Source: F2B08 sp046260445 (GTDB lineage Bacteria > Actinomycetota > Actinomycetes > Actinomycetales > Dermatophilaceae). From it: a stretch of DNA of 23,139 nt. Below the pieces are notes generated by a model. It had not been told where the DNA came from and made no database searches. It saw only the letters and a list, made by a program, of their open reading frames with translations. Location: positions 1 to 23,139 of the forward strand of contig JBHEPF010000130.1 of assembly GCA_046260445.1 (NCBI GenBank). The letters are read 5' to 3'. Positions 1-7,309 of this stretch are shown here, piece by piece. The number at the start of each line of letters is the position of its first letter. The stretch's first letter is position 1. Both the position numbers and the translations under genes were made by a program.

Positions 1-480
1 ATGAGCGCAGCGATCGCGATGGTGCACGACGTATGCGGTCGTTCGCCGGTCATCACCCACCTGTTCAACGGGATGCCCGCCTTCCATCACCGGGCAGGTG
101 GCCCGGCGGCGGCTGCCCTGGCGGCAGCCGCCCGCGGTGAGGCTTTCGTCGAGGTCATCGCCGACGGCGTGCACCTCGCCCCGGAGGTCGTCCGGCTCGT
201 CTTCGACACCGTCGGGGCGGACCACGTCGTCCTCGTGTCGGACGCGATGGCCGCGACCGGTCTCCGCGACGGTCGCTACACCCTCGGGTCGGTCGACGTT
301 CTCGTCGCAGAGGGCGTCGCCCGCGTCAGGGGTCGGGATGGAGAGCCGGGGGCGATCGCGGGGAGCACGCGCACGCTCGCCGACTGCGTTCGGTGGGCTG
401 TCGAGGTGGCCGGGGTGGCCGAGACCCATGCGCTCACGGCGGCGACGCACACCCCCTTGCGCGCGCTCGGCATCCGGTGA
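1..480 (+). CDS. nagA: N-acetylglucosamine-6-phosphate deacetylase, C-terminal part (5' end outside window)
   Basis: The reading frame is open from the first base, so the gene is cut by the window edge and only about 159 C-terminal residues are visible; the ATG at position 1 need not be the start. The protein is expected to hydrolyse GlcNAc-6-phosphate to glucosamine-6-phosphate and acetate in the cytoplasm, feeding amino-sugar catabolism and cell-wall recycling. Visible family marks are the THLFNGMP segment (His20 of the visible part is a metal/substrate ligand in NagA), ADGVHLAP around residue 55, and LVSDAMAATG with Asp81 in the place of the catalytic Asp. The conserved PGAIAGST segment follows, then a usual NagA ending. 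The stop is at 478-480. The next gene starts 181 bp downstream behind its own possible control region, so the two are probably not one operon. Family assignment is firm; only completeness is unknown. Confidence 0.94.
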   Translation: MSAAIAMVHDVCGRSPVITHLFNGMPAFHHRAGGPAAAALAAAARGEAFVEVIADGVHLAPEVVRLVFDTVGADHVVLVSDAMAATGLRDGRYTLGSVDVLVAEGVARVRGRDGEPGAIAGSTRTLADCVRWAVEVAGVAETHALTAATHTPLRALGIR

Positions 481-529
481 GCGTCGCACGGCACTGGGCT
501 GCCGTCTCGTCCAGCACGCGCCCGAGGCG

Positions 530-588
530 CATTTGACTCGTGGCGGTCAACCCTGGAAGGTAGAGGTTTCATTTGACCAGGGGGGTCA
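530..588. repeat. Pair of imperfect 20-bp direct repeats, each with TGAC/GTCA half-sites
   Basis: CATTTGACTCGTGGCGGTCA at 530-549 is echoed by CATTTGACCAGGGGGGTCA at 570-588. The start-to-start distance is 40 bp, close to four helical turns. Each copy is itself an inverted repeat, TGAC-N8-GTCA in the first and TGAC-N7-GTCA in the second. The pair lies 70-130 bp upstream of the glycan synthase start, where an operator would be expected. It could bind a dimeric regulator at two sites on the same helix face. No regulator gene is adjacent. Alternatively, the TTGAC cores are -35-like, but no good -10 follows the second copy. Confidence 0.5.
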
Positions 589-648
589 GCACCACCGACT
601 AGGGCAACGCCGCCTTTGCGCCGTCGCCCTGGTCCAACGTTCTGACCC

Positions 649-654
649 GAGGAG
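649..654 (+). promoter_or_regulatory. Ribosome binding site of the GT2 synthase
   Basis: GAGGAG lies 7 nt before the ATG at 662. It decides the start, because the frame stays open far upstream to position 98. Confidence 0.75.
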
Positions 655-661
655 TGGACCC

Positions 662-2554
662 ATGTCCAGCCATCACCCTGCCCCTTCGCATCGCGAGGCC
701 GATATCCGTCATCACGACGATGACTGGCTGAGCGAGCGGCTCAACCATCCTGAGCCCGAGACCGAGAGCGCACGCCAGTGGCGCGAGCAGGTCTCCGGTC
801 TCGGTGTCGTCCACCGCAACCTGCAGTCGCCGTCGCTCACCATGCTTGTCCTGCTCGCGACGCTGGGCGTGCTGATGTACCTCTCGTTCCTGGCGCGGCC
901 GGGCAACGTCGGCGACCTGCTGCCGTGGCTCATCGTCATCGTCAGCGAGGGCATCATGATGTTCCTCGTGCTGGTGTCGCTGTGGACCCAGCTCTCGAGC
1001 ACGCACGACCCGCGGGACTTCGCCTTCCACGCCGCCCAGCGCGACCTCTTCCTGCCAACGTTCTTCGACCTCGACCAGCCGCTTGTCGTCGACGAGCGCA
1101 TGCAGCTCGACGGCCGCCCGGCCAGCGTCGACGTGTTCGTCACGACCTACGGTGAGCCGGTCGAGACGATCCGGCGCACGGTCCGCGCCGCAGCAGAGAT
1201 CCGCGGCGAGCACGACGTGTGGGTCCTCGACGACGGGCGATCCTCCGAGGTCGAGCGGATGGCGGCCGAGGAGGGCGTTCACTACCTGACCCGGCCGGGC
1301 AACAAGGGCGCCAAGGCCGGCAACATCAACCACGCCCTGCGCCACACCTCCGGCGAGTTCTTCGTCATCCTCGACGCGGACTTCGTCCCCAGCCCCGACT
1401 TCCTCGTCGAGACCCTGCCGTTCTTCGCGAAGGACTCGGTGGCCTTCGTGCAGACCCCGCAGGTCTACGGCAACATCCACAACTTCATCTCTCGCGGCGC
1501 CGGCTACATGCAGACCGTGTTCTACTCGCTCATCCAGACGGGCAAGAACCGCTTCAACTCGGCGTTCTGCGTCGGCACCAACGTCGTCTTCCGCCGCAGC
1601 GCCGTCGAGGAGATCGGCGGCATCTACGACAAGTCGAAGTCCGAGGACATCTGGACCTCGCTTCAGTTGCACCAGCGTGGCTGGCAGTCGGTCTACATCC
1701 CGACGATCCTCGCGATCGGCGACACTCCGGAGACCATCGAGGCCTACACCAAGCAGCAGGTGCGCTGGGCCACCGGCGCGTTCGAGGTGTTCCTCCGCAA
1801 CAACCCGCTCGGCGACCGCAAGCTCACCGTCGACCAGCGGCTTCAGTACTTCGCCACGTCGGTCTTCTACACCGGTGGGCTCGTCACCTTCATGCTTCTC
1901 ATCCTGCCGTCCCTGCAGATCTACTTCGGGCTGACTCCGATCAACCCCAGCCTGCCCCTCTGGCAGTGGGCGCTGTACTACAGCGGCTTCTACCTCATGC
2001 AGATCATGGTCGCGGTCTACACGATCGGCTCCTTCCGCTGGGAGACGCTGCTCCTCGCGACCGCATCCTTCCCGCTCTACATCCGCGCCTTCTTCAACGC
2101 CCTCTTCGGCCGGGACCGCGCCTGGCACGTCACCGGCAAGTCCGGACGCGCTCAGTCCCCGTTCAACTTCATCGTCCCGCAGGCCCTCATGTGGGTGTTC
2201 CTGCTCCTCACGAGCATCGTCGGGATCTGGGTCTCGGACTGGACCGCGACGTTCTCGATCGCGCTGGCCTGGAACATCGTCAACACCGTCGTCCTCACCG
2301 TCTTCCTCGTCCTTGCGTTCCAGGAGGCCCGGCGCCTGCGCCGCAACAGGCCCGAGGCAGCCGAACCCGGGGCCCCCGCTCCCGAGGACGAGGCCCCCGA
2401 GGCCGCCGAGCGCGACGCCGCGCCGGTGGCGACCCCCGCCTTCCATGACTCGCGAGCCTCTCGTCGTCTCCGCCAGAACCGTGACCGCAGCGCTGCTGAC
2501 CTGGTCCCTTCCGGCTCCACACTGATCCGCAACCCCCAAGGACCTCTGTCATGA
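662..2554 (+). CDS. Processive GT2 glycan synthase, cellulose/curdlan synthase type (BcsA/CrdS-like)
   Basis: This 630-residue membrane glycosyltransferase is predicted to polymerise a nucleotide sugar, probably UDP-glucose, on the cytoplasmic side and push the chain through its own channel. Two membrane segments come first (about 58-78 and 88-108). The catalytic domain follows with all family-2 processive motifs: LDDG (Asp190-191), KAGNINHAL (218-226), DAD (238-240), SED with Asp329, and QQVRW (365-369). About five more membrane segments occupy 400-553. The tail (560-630) is Ala/Pro/Glu- and then Arg-rich, and no PilZ domain (the c-di-GMP sensor of BcsA) is visible. The start at 662 is fixed by the RBS. 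The stop overlaps the next start as ATGA, so the three genes 662-5291 form an operon. Family is certain. The product is inferred to be a beta-1,3-glucan only because a GH81 glucanase is in the operon; cellulose or a mixed glucan remains possible. Confidence 0.9.
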   Translation: MSSHHPAPSHREADIRHHDDDWLSERLNHPEPETESARQWREQVSGLGVVHRNLQSPSLTMLVLLATLGVLMYLSFLARPGNVGDLLPWLIVIVSEGIMMFLVLVSLWTQLSSTHDPRDFAFHAAQRDLFLPTFFDLDQPLVVDERMQLDGRPASVDVFVTTYGEPVETIRRTVRAAAEIRGEHDVWVLDDGRSSEVERMAAEEGVHYLTRPGNKGAKAGNINHALRHTSGEFFVILDADFVPSPDFLVETLPFFAKDSVAFVQTPQVYGNIHNFISRGAGYMQTVFYSLIQTGKNRFNSAFCVGTNVVFRRSAVEEIGGIYDKSKSEDIWTSLQLHQRGWQSVYIPTILAIGDTPETIEAYTKQQVRWATGAFEVFLRNNPLGDRKLTVDQRLQYFATSVFYTGGLVTFMLLILPSLQIYFGLTPINPSLPLWQWALYYSGFYLMQIMVAVYTIGSFRWETLLLATASFPLYIRAFFNALFGRDRAWHVTGKSGRAQSPFNFIVPQALMWVFLLLTSIVGIWVSDWTATFSIALAWNIVNTVVLTVFLVLAFQEARRLRRNRPEAAEPGAPAPEDEAPEAAERDAAPVATPAFHDSRASRRLRQNRDRSAADLVPSGSTLIRNPQGPLS

Positions 2555-3282
2555 AAATCCGCACCCTCCTGACCTTCATCGTCGGGGCCGCGCTTCTTGT
2601 CGGCGTCGCCGGCTTCGGCCTCATGCACGCCTACGAGCGGGCCCACGCCCTGCACGCGACCTCCGCCATCATCGAGTCCGATACCGCCGTCGTCGGCACC
2701 GCCTTCTCCGGCGTGATCGAGAATGTCGCGGTCCGCACCGGCCAGCCGGTCCAGGCCGGCGACGAGCTCTTCCGGCTCCAGTCGCCCACCCTCCAGCAGG
2801 CCCGAGAGACCGTCTCCTTCAACGAGGAGGGCGTCGGCTACACCGTGGAGGATGACGACACCCTGATCTTCAAGGCGACCGCCGACGGCAGCGTCGGGGC
2901 ACTGCCCTACGGTGCGGGCTCCTTCGTGCCCGCCAACACCGAGATCGCGACGATCACGCTGAACGAGAGCCTCCGGGTCCGGGCCAGCCTGCCGATGACC
3001 GCCAGCAGCTATGCCCGGCTCTCCACCGACACCCCGGTGCAGGTGACCCTGCCGGGAGGCGAGGTCGTCGACGCTGAGATCTACGAGCTGGCCTTCGAGG
3101 AGACGGACACCGGCACCACCGCCGTCATCCGGTCCCGGGTCGATGCCGACGTGGAGACCGCGGGCCTGACCAACGGCGCCCCCGTGACGGCCACGCTGCA
3201 GCTGGCCGACGACGGCGGAATCGGCGCGTGGGCGGCCAAGCGCGCGAGCGACCTGTTCACCCCGAGGGAGTACCGGTCATGA
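2551..3282 (+). CDS. Short HlyD-like (biotinyl/lipoyl-like) membrane-anchored protein
   Basis: The product has 243 residues: one N-terminal membrane anchor (about 5-27), then an extracytoplasmic part. Residues 48-80 carry the first half of a lipoyl-like motif (GVIENVAVRTGQPVQAGDEL), and 108-137 (ATADGSV followed by FVPANTEIATI) look like the second half. A beta-rich region of adaptor-protein type follows to the C-terminus. The long coiled-coil hairpin that normally lies between the two lipoyl halves is replaced by only about 30 residues, so this is a minimal member. HlyD-family proteins are periplasmic adaptors in Gram-negative exporters. In a monoderm one probably sits beside the synthase and guides or gates the emerging polymer, as AlgK/BcsB-type partners do elsewhere (inference). 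It overlaps the synthase by ATGA (2551-2554) and the next gene by ATGA (3279-3282), so expression is coupled. Confidence 0.75.
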   Translation: MKIRTLLTFIVGAALLVGVAGFGLMHAYERAHALHATSAIIESDTAVVGTAFSGVIENVAVRTGQPVQAGDELFRLQSPTLQQARETVSFNEEGVGYTVEDDDTLIFKATADGSVGALPYGAGSFVPANTEIATITLNESLRVRASLPMTASSYARLSTDTPVQVTLPGGEVVDAEIYELAFEETDTGTTAVIRSRVDADVETAGLTNGAPVTATLQLADDGGIGAWAAKRASDLFTPREYRS

Positions 3283-5291
3283 CCCGCCGAATCGTCTCGA
3301 CCACGGCGCTGCTCGTCGGGGGAGGGCTTGTCCTCGCCGCGTGCGCCTCGCCCATCCCGTCCCCCGCGGGTACCGCGCAGCGGGATAGCTCCGTCGAGTC
3401 CTCGTCCACCGACGATCGCGCCGACCTCGACCTCGCCGGCATCCCCACGGCCACCGGCCCGTACGACGGCCGTATCGCGGTCGCCGACGGCATCAACCCT
3501 CCGACGAACTCCTGGGTCTCGCCGGCGGTCTTCGCCCCGGAGGACCGGCCGATCTTCACCGGGATCCTCAGCGCCCGTCTGGCCGCCGACTCGATCACCA
3601 TCGGTCTGCCGGCGCCGACGACGGAGGCCAAGCTCGTCATGGCCGCGCATCCGGACCACCTCGCGCTCGGACTCTCCGCCGACGACTACGAGCTGGGCCG
3701 TCTCGACGCGGTTTCGGCGCGCTTCGACTACAGCCAGGATGGCGAGCCGGTCGGCGAGCTCACCCTGGCCGAGGGCTGGCCGTACGCGCAGTACGTGGCC
3801 ACCACCGACCAGCGCGTCGCCCTCCCGGACGGCGTCGAGGCCGATGGAGACGACCTGAGCGTCACCGTCGGCGAGGCGACCTATCGCGTGGTCCTCGGAG
3901 ATGACGCCCGTTTCGAGGGCGGAGCCCTCCAGCTCGCGTCCGGGTCATCCGTGCACGTGTATGCGGAGCCCGCCGATGCCGGCCAGGCCGACCTGGACGC
4001 GTTGCGGGCCGGAGCGGTGGTCCTCGAGTCAACCAGCGTCTCCCCGGCGGTCACCGGCGACACGGCGTCGACCACGTTGGCCTACCGCATGGCCGATGGT
4101 GCTGACACCGTCATCGGAGTCGCCCCACGCAAGGAGGTGACCGGCACCGAGCCGCTGACCACCGCATACACGTCGGTCCTCGGGGACGTCCCGCTCCTGG
4201 TCGGCACGGAGGTCACGACCTCGGTGCCCGTGCAGGCGGCGGTGACCGAGCTCGACCTCAGCGGTCTCGACGACACCGAGCGCAGCACGGTCGAGGAGCT
4301 GCTCGAGACGGACGTCGCGGACCTGAGCTTCGACGCCCCGGACAGCTATCACGGCGGCAAGGAGCTGCAGCGCGCTGCCAACCTCTACCTGCTGGCGACC
4401 CAGCTCGGCCGCGACGACCTGGCTGAAGACGTCCGCGAGCCGCTCGTGGAGCAGCTCGACCTGTGGTTCGACCCCGAGGGATGCAGCGACCGCAGTGAGC
4501 GGTGCTTCACCTACGACGACCGCCTCGGCGGGCTCGTCGGACAGACCCCCGCATACGGCTCCGACGAGTTCAACGACCACCACTTCCACTACGGACACAT
4601 GCTGTATGCGGCGGGCGTCCTCGCAGTGGCCGACCCCGAGCTGGCCGACCGGTGGCGCACCGTCGCGGATCTCGTCGCGCTCGACTACGCGGCGCCGACG
4701 GCCTCGGTGCAGTTCCCGCAGCACCGGGTCTTCGACGAGTGGCGCGGCCATTCTTGGGCGAGCGGCCCGGCGCCCTTCGCCGACGGCAACAACCAGGAGT
4801 CGTCGTCCGAGGCGGTCAACGCCTGGGCGGGGCTCTCCCTGTGGGCCGAGGCCGCCGGTGACGCGGAGCTGAGCGAGCACGCCGCGTGGCTGCTGTCCCA
4901 GGAGACGACGAGCGCTCTGGACTACTGGATCGACCCTGAGGTCGAGGAGAGCTTCGGCCAGCCGGTCGTCAGCCTCAACTGGCAGGGCAAGCGGGACTTC
5001 GCGACGTTCTTCAGCGCAGAGCCGTCGGCCATCGTGGGTATCCAGCTCATCCCGATGAACCCGACGCAGCTCGACTACCTCGGGAAGCGACCCGAGGCCG
5101 TCCAGGCGCTGAGCGACGCGGTGCCGTCCCAGCAGCCGAGCGCGCCGCTGGCCGACTACGTCGTGCTCGCTCGCGCTCTCGTCGACCCGGCGGGAGCGGC
5201 AGAGGCGCTCGCCGCATACGGAGCGGGCGACGTCGATGGGGGCACGTCGCTGTCCTACGCGACTGCGTTGGTGCTGAGCCAGGGCCGGTGA
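3279..5291 (+). CDS. Lipoprotein GH81 endo-beta-1,3-glucanase
   Basis: The 670-residue product starts with a lipoprotein signal: MTRR, a hydrophobic stretch, and lipobox LAAC with Cys22, so it should be anchored on the outer face of the membrane. PTNSW near residue 70 is typical of the N-terminal beta-sandwich of GH81 laminarinases. The catalytic domain shows FNDHHFHYG with Asp433, GHSWASG, and NQESSSEAVNAW with Glu507 and Glu511. This Asp plus Glu-x3-Glu arrangement is what is reported as catalytic in GH81 enzymes such as Thermobifida fusca Lam81A. The expected reaction is endo-hydrolysis of beta-1,3-glucan. The ATG is chosen over an in-frame upstream start at 3228 because of the signal peptide and the ATGA overlap with the HlyD-like gene. 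Its place in a synthase operon suggests trimming or release of the nascent polymer, like BcsZ in cellulose operons, rather than foraging (inference). Confidence 0.88.
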   Translation: MTRRIVSTTALLVGGGLVLAACASPIPSPAGTAQRDSSVESSSTDDRADLDLAGIPTATGPYDGRIAVADGINPPTNSWVSPAVFAPEDRPIFTGILSARLAADSITIGLPAPTTEAKLVMAAHPDHLALGLSADDYELGRLDAVSARFDYSQDGEPVGELTLAEGWPYAQYVATTDQRVALPDGVEADGDDLSVTVGEATYRVVLGDDARFEGGALQLASGSSVHVYAEPADAGQADLDALRAGAVVLESTSVSPAVTGDTASTTLAYRMADGADTVIGVAPRKEVTGTEPLTTAYTSVLGDVPLLVGTEVTTSVPVQAAVTELDLSGLDDTERSTVEELLETDVADLSFDAPDSYHGGKELQRAANLYLLATQLGRDDLAEDVREPLVEQLDLWFDPEGCSDRSERCFTYDDRLGGLVGQTPAYGSDEFNDHHFHYGHMLYAAGVLAVADPELADRWRTVADLVALDYAAPTASVQFPQHRVFDEWRGHSWASGPAPFADGNNQESSSEAVNAWAGLSLWAEAAGDAELSEHAAWLLSQETTSALDYWIDPEVEESFGQPVVSLNWQGKRDFATFFSAEPSAIVGIQLIPMNPTQLDYLGKRPEAVQALSDAVPSQQPSAPLADYVVLARALVDPAGAAEALAAYGAGDVDGGTSLSYATALVLSQGR

Positions 5292-5297
5292 CGGCCC
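5282..5297. terminator. Short hairpin between convergent genes
   Basis: GGGCCG-GTGA-CGGCCC is a perfect 6-bp stem with a 4-nt loop that contains the GH81 stop codon. The next gene ends at 5301 on the other strand. No T-tract follows, so its strength as a terminator is uncertain. Confidence 0.4.
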
Positions 5298-5300
5298 GGC

Positions 5301-7118
5301 TCACTCCTCGCGGGAGAAGATGACGAAGCTGTAGGGCCCGAGGGCCAGCGTGGCCGACTGCTCGCACCGGTCCATGGGCCCGCCGCCGGCGGTGACGTCC
5401 CAGACCTCGTGGCTGCCGAAGTCTGCCGCATACATCCCGGCGTCCGAGTTCAGCTGCACCGCCCAGAGCCCCGGCGCGGGGAACCCGACCGCGTAGTCCT
5501 CCACCGGCTGGTCGGTGAAGTTGACGGCCACAATCACGTCGTCGCCCGGGCCGCTGCGGTGGAAGCGGTGCATGACGAGCACCTTGCGCGTCTCGTCGAT
5601 CCGGATGATCCCGAGGCCTTGGCCGCGCAGCCCGCCGGTGCGGTTGTCTCGGTTGCGGCGCAGGGAGATGAGATGGCGGTGCAGTTCCACCAGGCCGCTG
5701 TTCGTGTCGGCCTTGGACCAGTCGAGCCACGCGTCGTCCCGGAAGTACGAGTCCTCGAGCATCTCCTGACCCTGGAAGATCAGGGGCACTCCCGGCGAGG
5801 TCATGACGAGCGCGGAGCCGATCATCGAGCGCTTCTTCGCCCACCACGAGTCGGCATCGCCCGGGTGGATCGACTCGGGGACCCGAGCCTGGCCGTTGGC
5901 GATCTCGTCGTGGCTCTCGGTGTAGAGCACGCGGCTCGTCCACAGCGCACCCTCGGGCCCGCGGATCGCTTCCGCCAACGTGTTGATGTGGCGGTCGTCG
6001 TCGTGGGAGGCGATGATCCCGGCGCGGATCGTGTGCACGAAGTCGGCGTCCCACTGGGCGGAGAAGCCGGCGCCGCCCTCGGAGGTCGGCTGCACGATCG
6101 CAGAGAGCCGCTGCAGGTCCTCGGCGATGGTGAACTTCCAGGGCTGGCGAGCGTCGATCTCGTCGCTCAGCCACTGGAGGAAGGACCAGCCGTCCGCAAG
6201 CTGGTTCTCCTCGGCGTGAGAGATGCCGTCGATGGTCCGGATGTAGTTGACGGCGTCGAAGCGCAGCCCGTCGACGTGGAAGTCCTCGAGCCACTGCACG
6301 ACACAGTCGCGCAGGTAGGCGCGCACCTCGGGGCGGCCGTAGTCCGGGCGGGTGTCGCCCCATGGGGTGGAGGAGCGGTGGTCGTTGTAGAAGTAGATGC
6401 CGCCCTTGTCGTTCTCGGACCAGCCGTCGAACTGCCAGATCGACAGGTCAGAGGGACCGAGATGGTTGAGGACGACGTCGAGGATGACGGCGATGCCGTG
6501 CTGGTGGGCGTCCTTGACGAAGGCCTTGAAGGCGTCCGGTCCGCCATAGCTCGACTCGATGGCGAACGGGTGGGCCGGGTTGTACCCCCACGACTGGTTC
6601 CCGGCGAACTCGAAGACCGGCATGACATGGACAGCCGAGACGCCCAGCTTCTCGAGATAGCCGAGCCGCTGTCGGGCCTTCTCGAAGGTGCCGCGTTCGT
6701 GCCCCTCCGCGGCGAAGGTGCCGATGTGCAGCTCGTAGATGACGAGGTCGTCCCACACGGGGGTGTCGAACTCGTCGCCGGTCCAGTCGAACACGCTGTG
6801 GTCGTAGATGACGCCGTTGCCGACGGAGTTGGTGACCTGGCGCGCATACGGGTCGATCCGCCAGAGGTCGTCGCCGTCCTCACGGGCGATGACGTACTGG
6901 TACTCCTGACCCGCCTTGGCGCCGGGCACCTCGATGGACCAGTAGCCGCCCTCCTCGGCACCGAGAGGGTGGGACCGGCCGTGCCAGTCGTTGAAGTCGC
7001 CGGTGACGAACACGCCGGTGGCGTGCGGGGCCCACACACGAAAGCTCACTCCACCCTCGAACGGGACCGCCCCCATCCCGGGGCGCTGGGTGGGGGCGGC
7101 GGTCGCAGACTCGGTCAC
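5301..7118 (-). CDS. GH13 family protein with N-terminal CBM48/E-set domain, 1,4-alpha-glucan branching-enzyme-like
   Basis: The 605-residue product is predicted to be cytoplasmic. Residues about 17-105 form a CBM48-like domain (FRVWAPHA, VFVTGDFNDW). The GH13 barrel then shows motif I DVVLNH (214-219), motif II GLRFDAV with nucleophile Asp288, motif III TIAED with acid Glu333, and motif IV TESHDE with the His-Asp pair 403-404. A C-terminal beta domain ends in SFVIFSREE. YELHIGTF near 130 is shared by branching enzymes and trehalohydrolase TreZ; motif III here (IAED) is not the AESDLN form that I associate with TreZ. The role is therefore alpha-glucan branching or debranching, with the exact reaction open. 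The GTG start at 7118 is preferred because a -10-like AATAAT sits 6 nt upstream, the spacing seen at other genes here. The frame is open further to 7259, but that extension runs through a TTGACA promoter-like sequence. Confidence 0.82.
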   Translation of the reverse strand: MTESATAAPTQRPGMGAVPFEGGVSFRVWAPHATGVFVTGDFNDWHGRSHPLGAEEGGYWSIEVPGAKAGQEYQYVIAREDGDDLWRIDPYARQVTNSVGNGVIYDHSVFDWTGDEFDTPVWDDLVIYELHIGTFAAEGHERGTFEKARQRLGYLEKLGVSAVHVMPVFEFAGNQSWGYNPAHPFAIESSYGGPDAFKAFVKDAHQHGIAVILDVVLNHLGPSDLSIWQFDGWSENDKGGIYFYNDHRSSTPWGDTRPDYGRPEVRAYLRDCVVQWLEDFHVDGLRFDAVNYIRTIDGISHAEENQLADGWSFLQWLSDEIDARQPWKFTIAEDLQRLSAIVQPTSEGGAGFSAQWDADFVHTIRAGIIASHDDDRHINTLAEAIRGPEGALWTSRVLYTESHDEIANGQARVPESIHPGDADSWWAKKRSMIGSALVMTSPGVPLIFQGQEMLEDSYFRDDAWLDWSKADTNSGLVELHRHLISLRRNRDNRTGGLRGQGLGIIRIDETRKVLVMHRFHRSGPGDDVIVAVNFTDQPVEDYAVGFPAPGLWAVQLNSDAGMYAADFGSHEVWDVTAGGGPMDRCEQSATLALGPYSFVIFSREE

Positions 7119-7124
7119 CCGCTC

Positions 7125-7130
7125 ATTATT
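7125..7130 (-). promoter_or_regulatory. Candidate -10 of a leaderless transcript for the GH13 gene
   Basis: On the minus strand AATAAT (5 of 6 matches to TATAAT) is followed by 6 nt and then the GTG at 7118. No Shine-Dalgarno is present. Confidence 0.5.
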
Positions 7131-7206
7131 GAGCAGTGGCACCGTCGGACCATCTTTGCCCTGGTCCAGGTCCTGTGAGCCTGCCCGCTCGACGGATCGC
7201 CAGCGC

Positions 7207-7234
7207 TTTCTAGCAACCATGTTAGACATGTCAA
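7207..7234 (-). promoter_or_regulatory. Second promoter candidate with an internal palindrome (GH13 gene)
   Basis: Minus strand: TTGACA (7234-7229), 16-nt spacer, TAGAAA (7212-7207). The spacer and -35 overlap the perfect palindrome CATGT-TAG-ACATG (7218-7230), a good position for a repressor. Further down the same presumed leader is GGACCA-N9-TGGTCC (7147-7167), a possible hairpin. The regulator is unknown. Confidence 0.45.
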
Positions 7235-7296
7235 GACAGTGGCATCGACCGAGGGGCACCAGCCCCGGCGCGGAGCACGAGTCGCCGTCGACCCTC

Positions 7297-7302
7297 TACG
7301 CT
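7297..7302 (+). promoter_or_regulatory. Candidate -10 of a leaderless transcript for the App1-type gene
   Basis: TACGCT lies 7 nt before the ATG at 7310. It fits the actinobacterial TAnnnT form, and no Shine-Dalgarno is visible in front of the ATG. Confidence 0.5.
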
Positions 7303-7309
7303 CGATCAC

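Noticed and set aside
573..601. TTGACC at 573-578 as a classical -35 for the GT2 operon
   Set aside because: Seventeen bases further on there is no acceptable -10; the sequence is better explained as part of the direct repeats.
599..2539. Open frame of 646 codons on the minus strand opposite the GT2 synthase
   Set aside because: Its product is Asp/Glu/Val/Arg-rich low-complexity sequence without domains, as expected for the antisense of a GC3-rich gene. The plus-strand frame carries all GT2 motifs.
5409..7178. 589-codon plus-strand frame opposite the GH13 gene
   Set aside because: No domain is recognisable and the composition is the mirror of the GH13 codons; the minus-strand frame has every GH13 motif.
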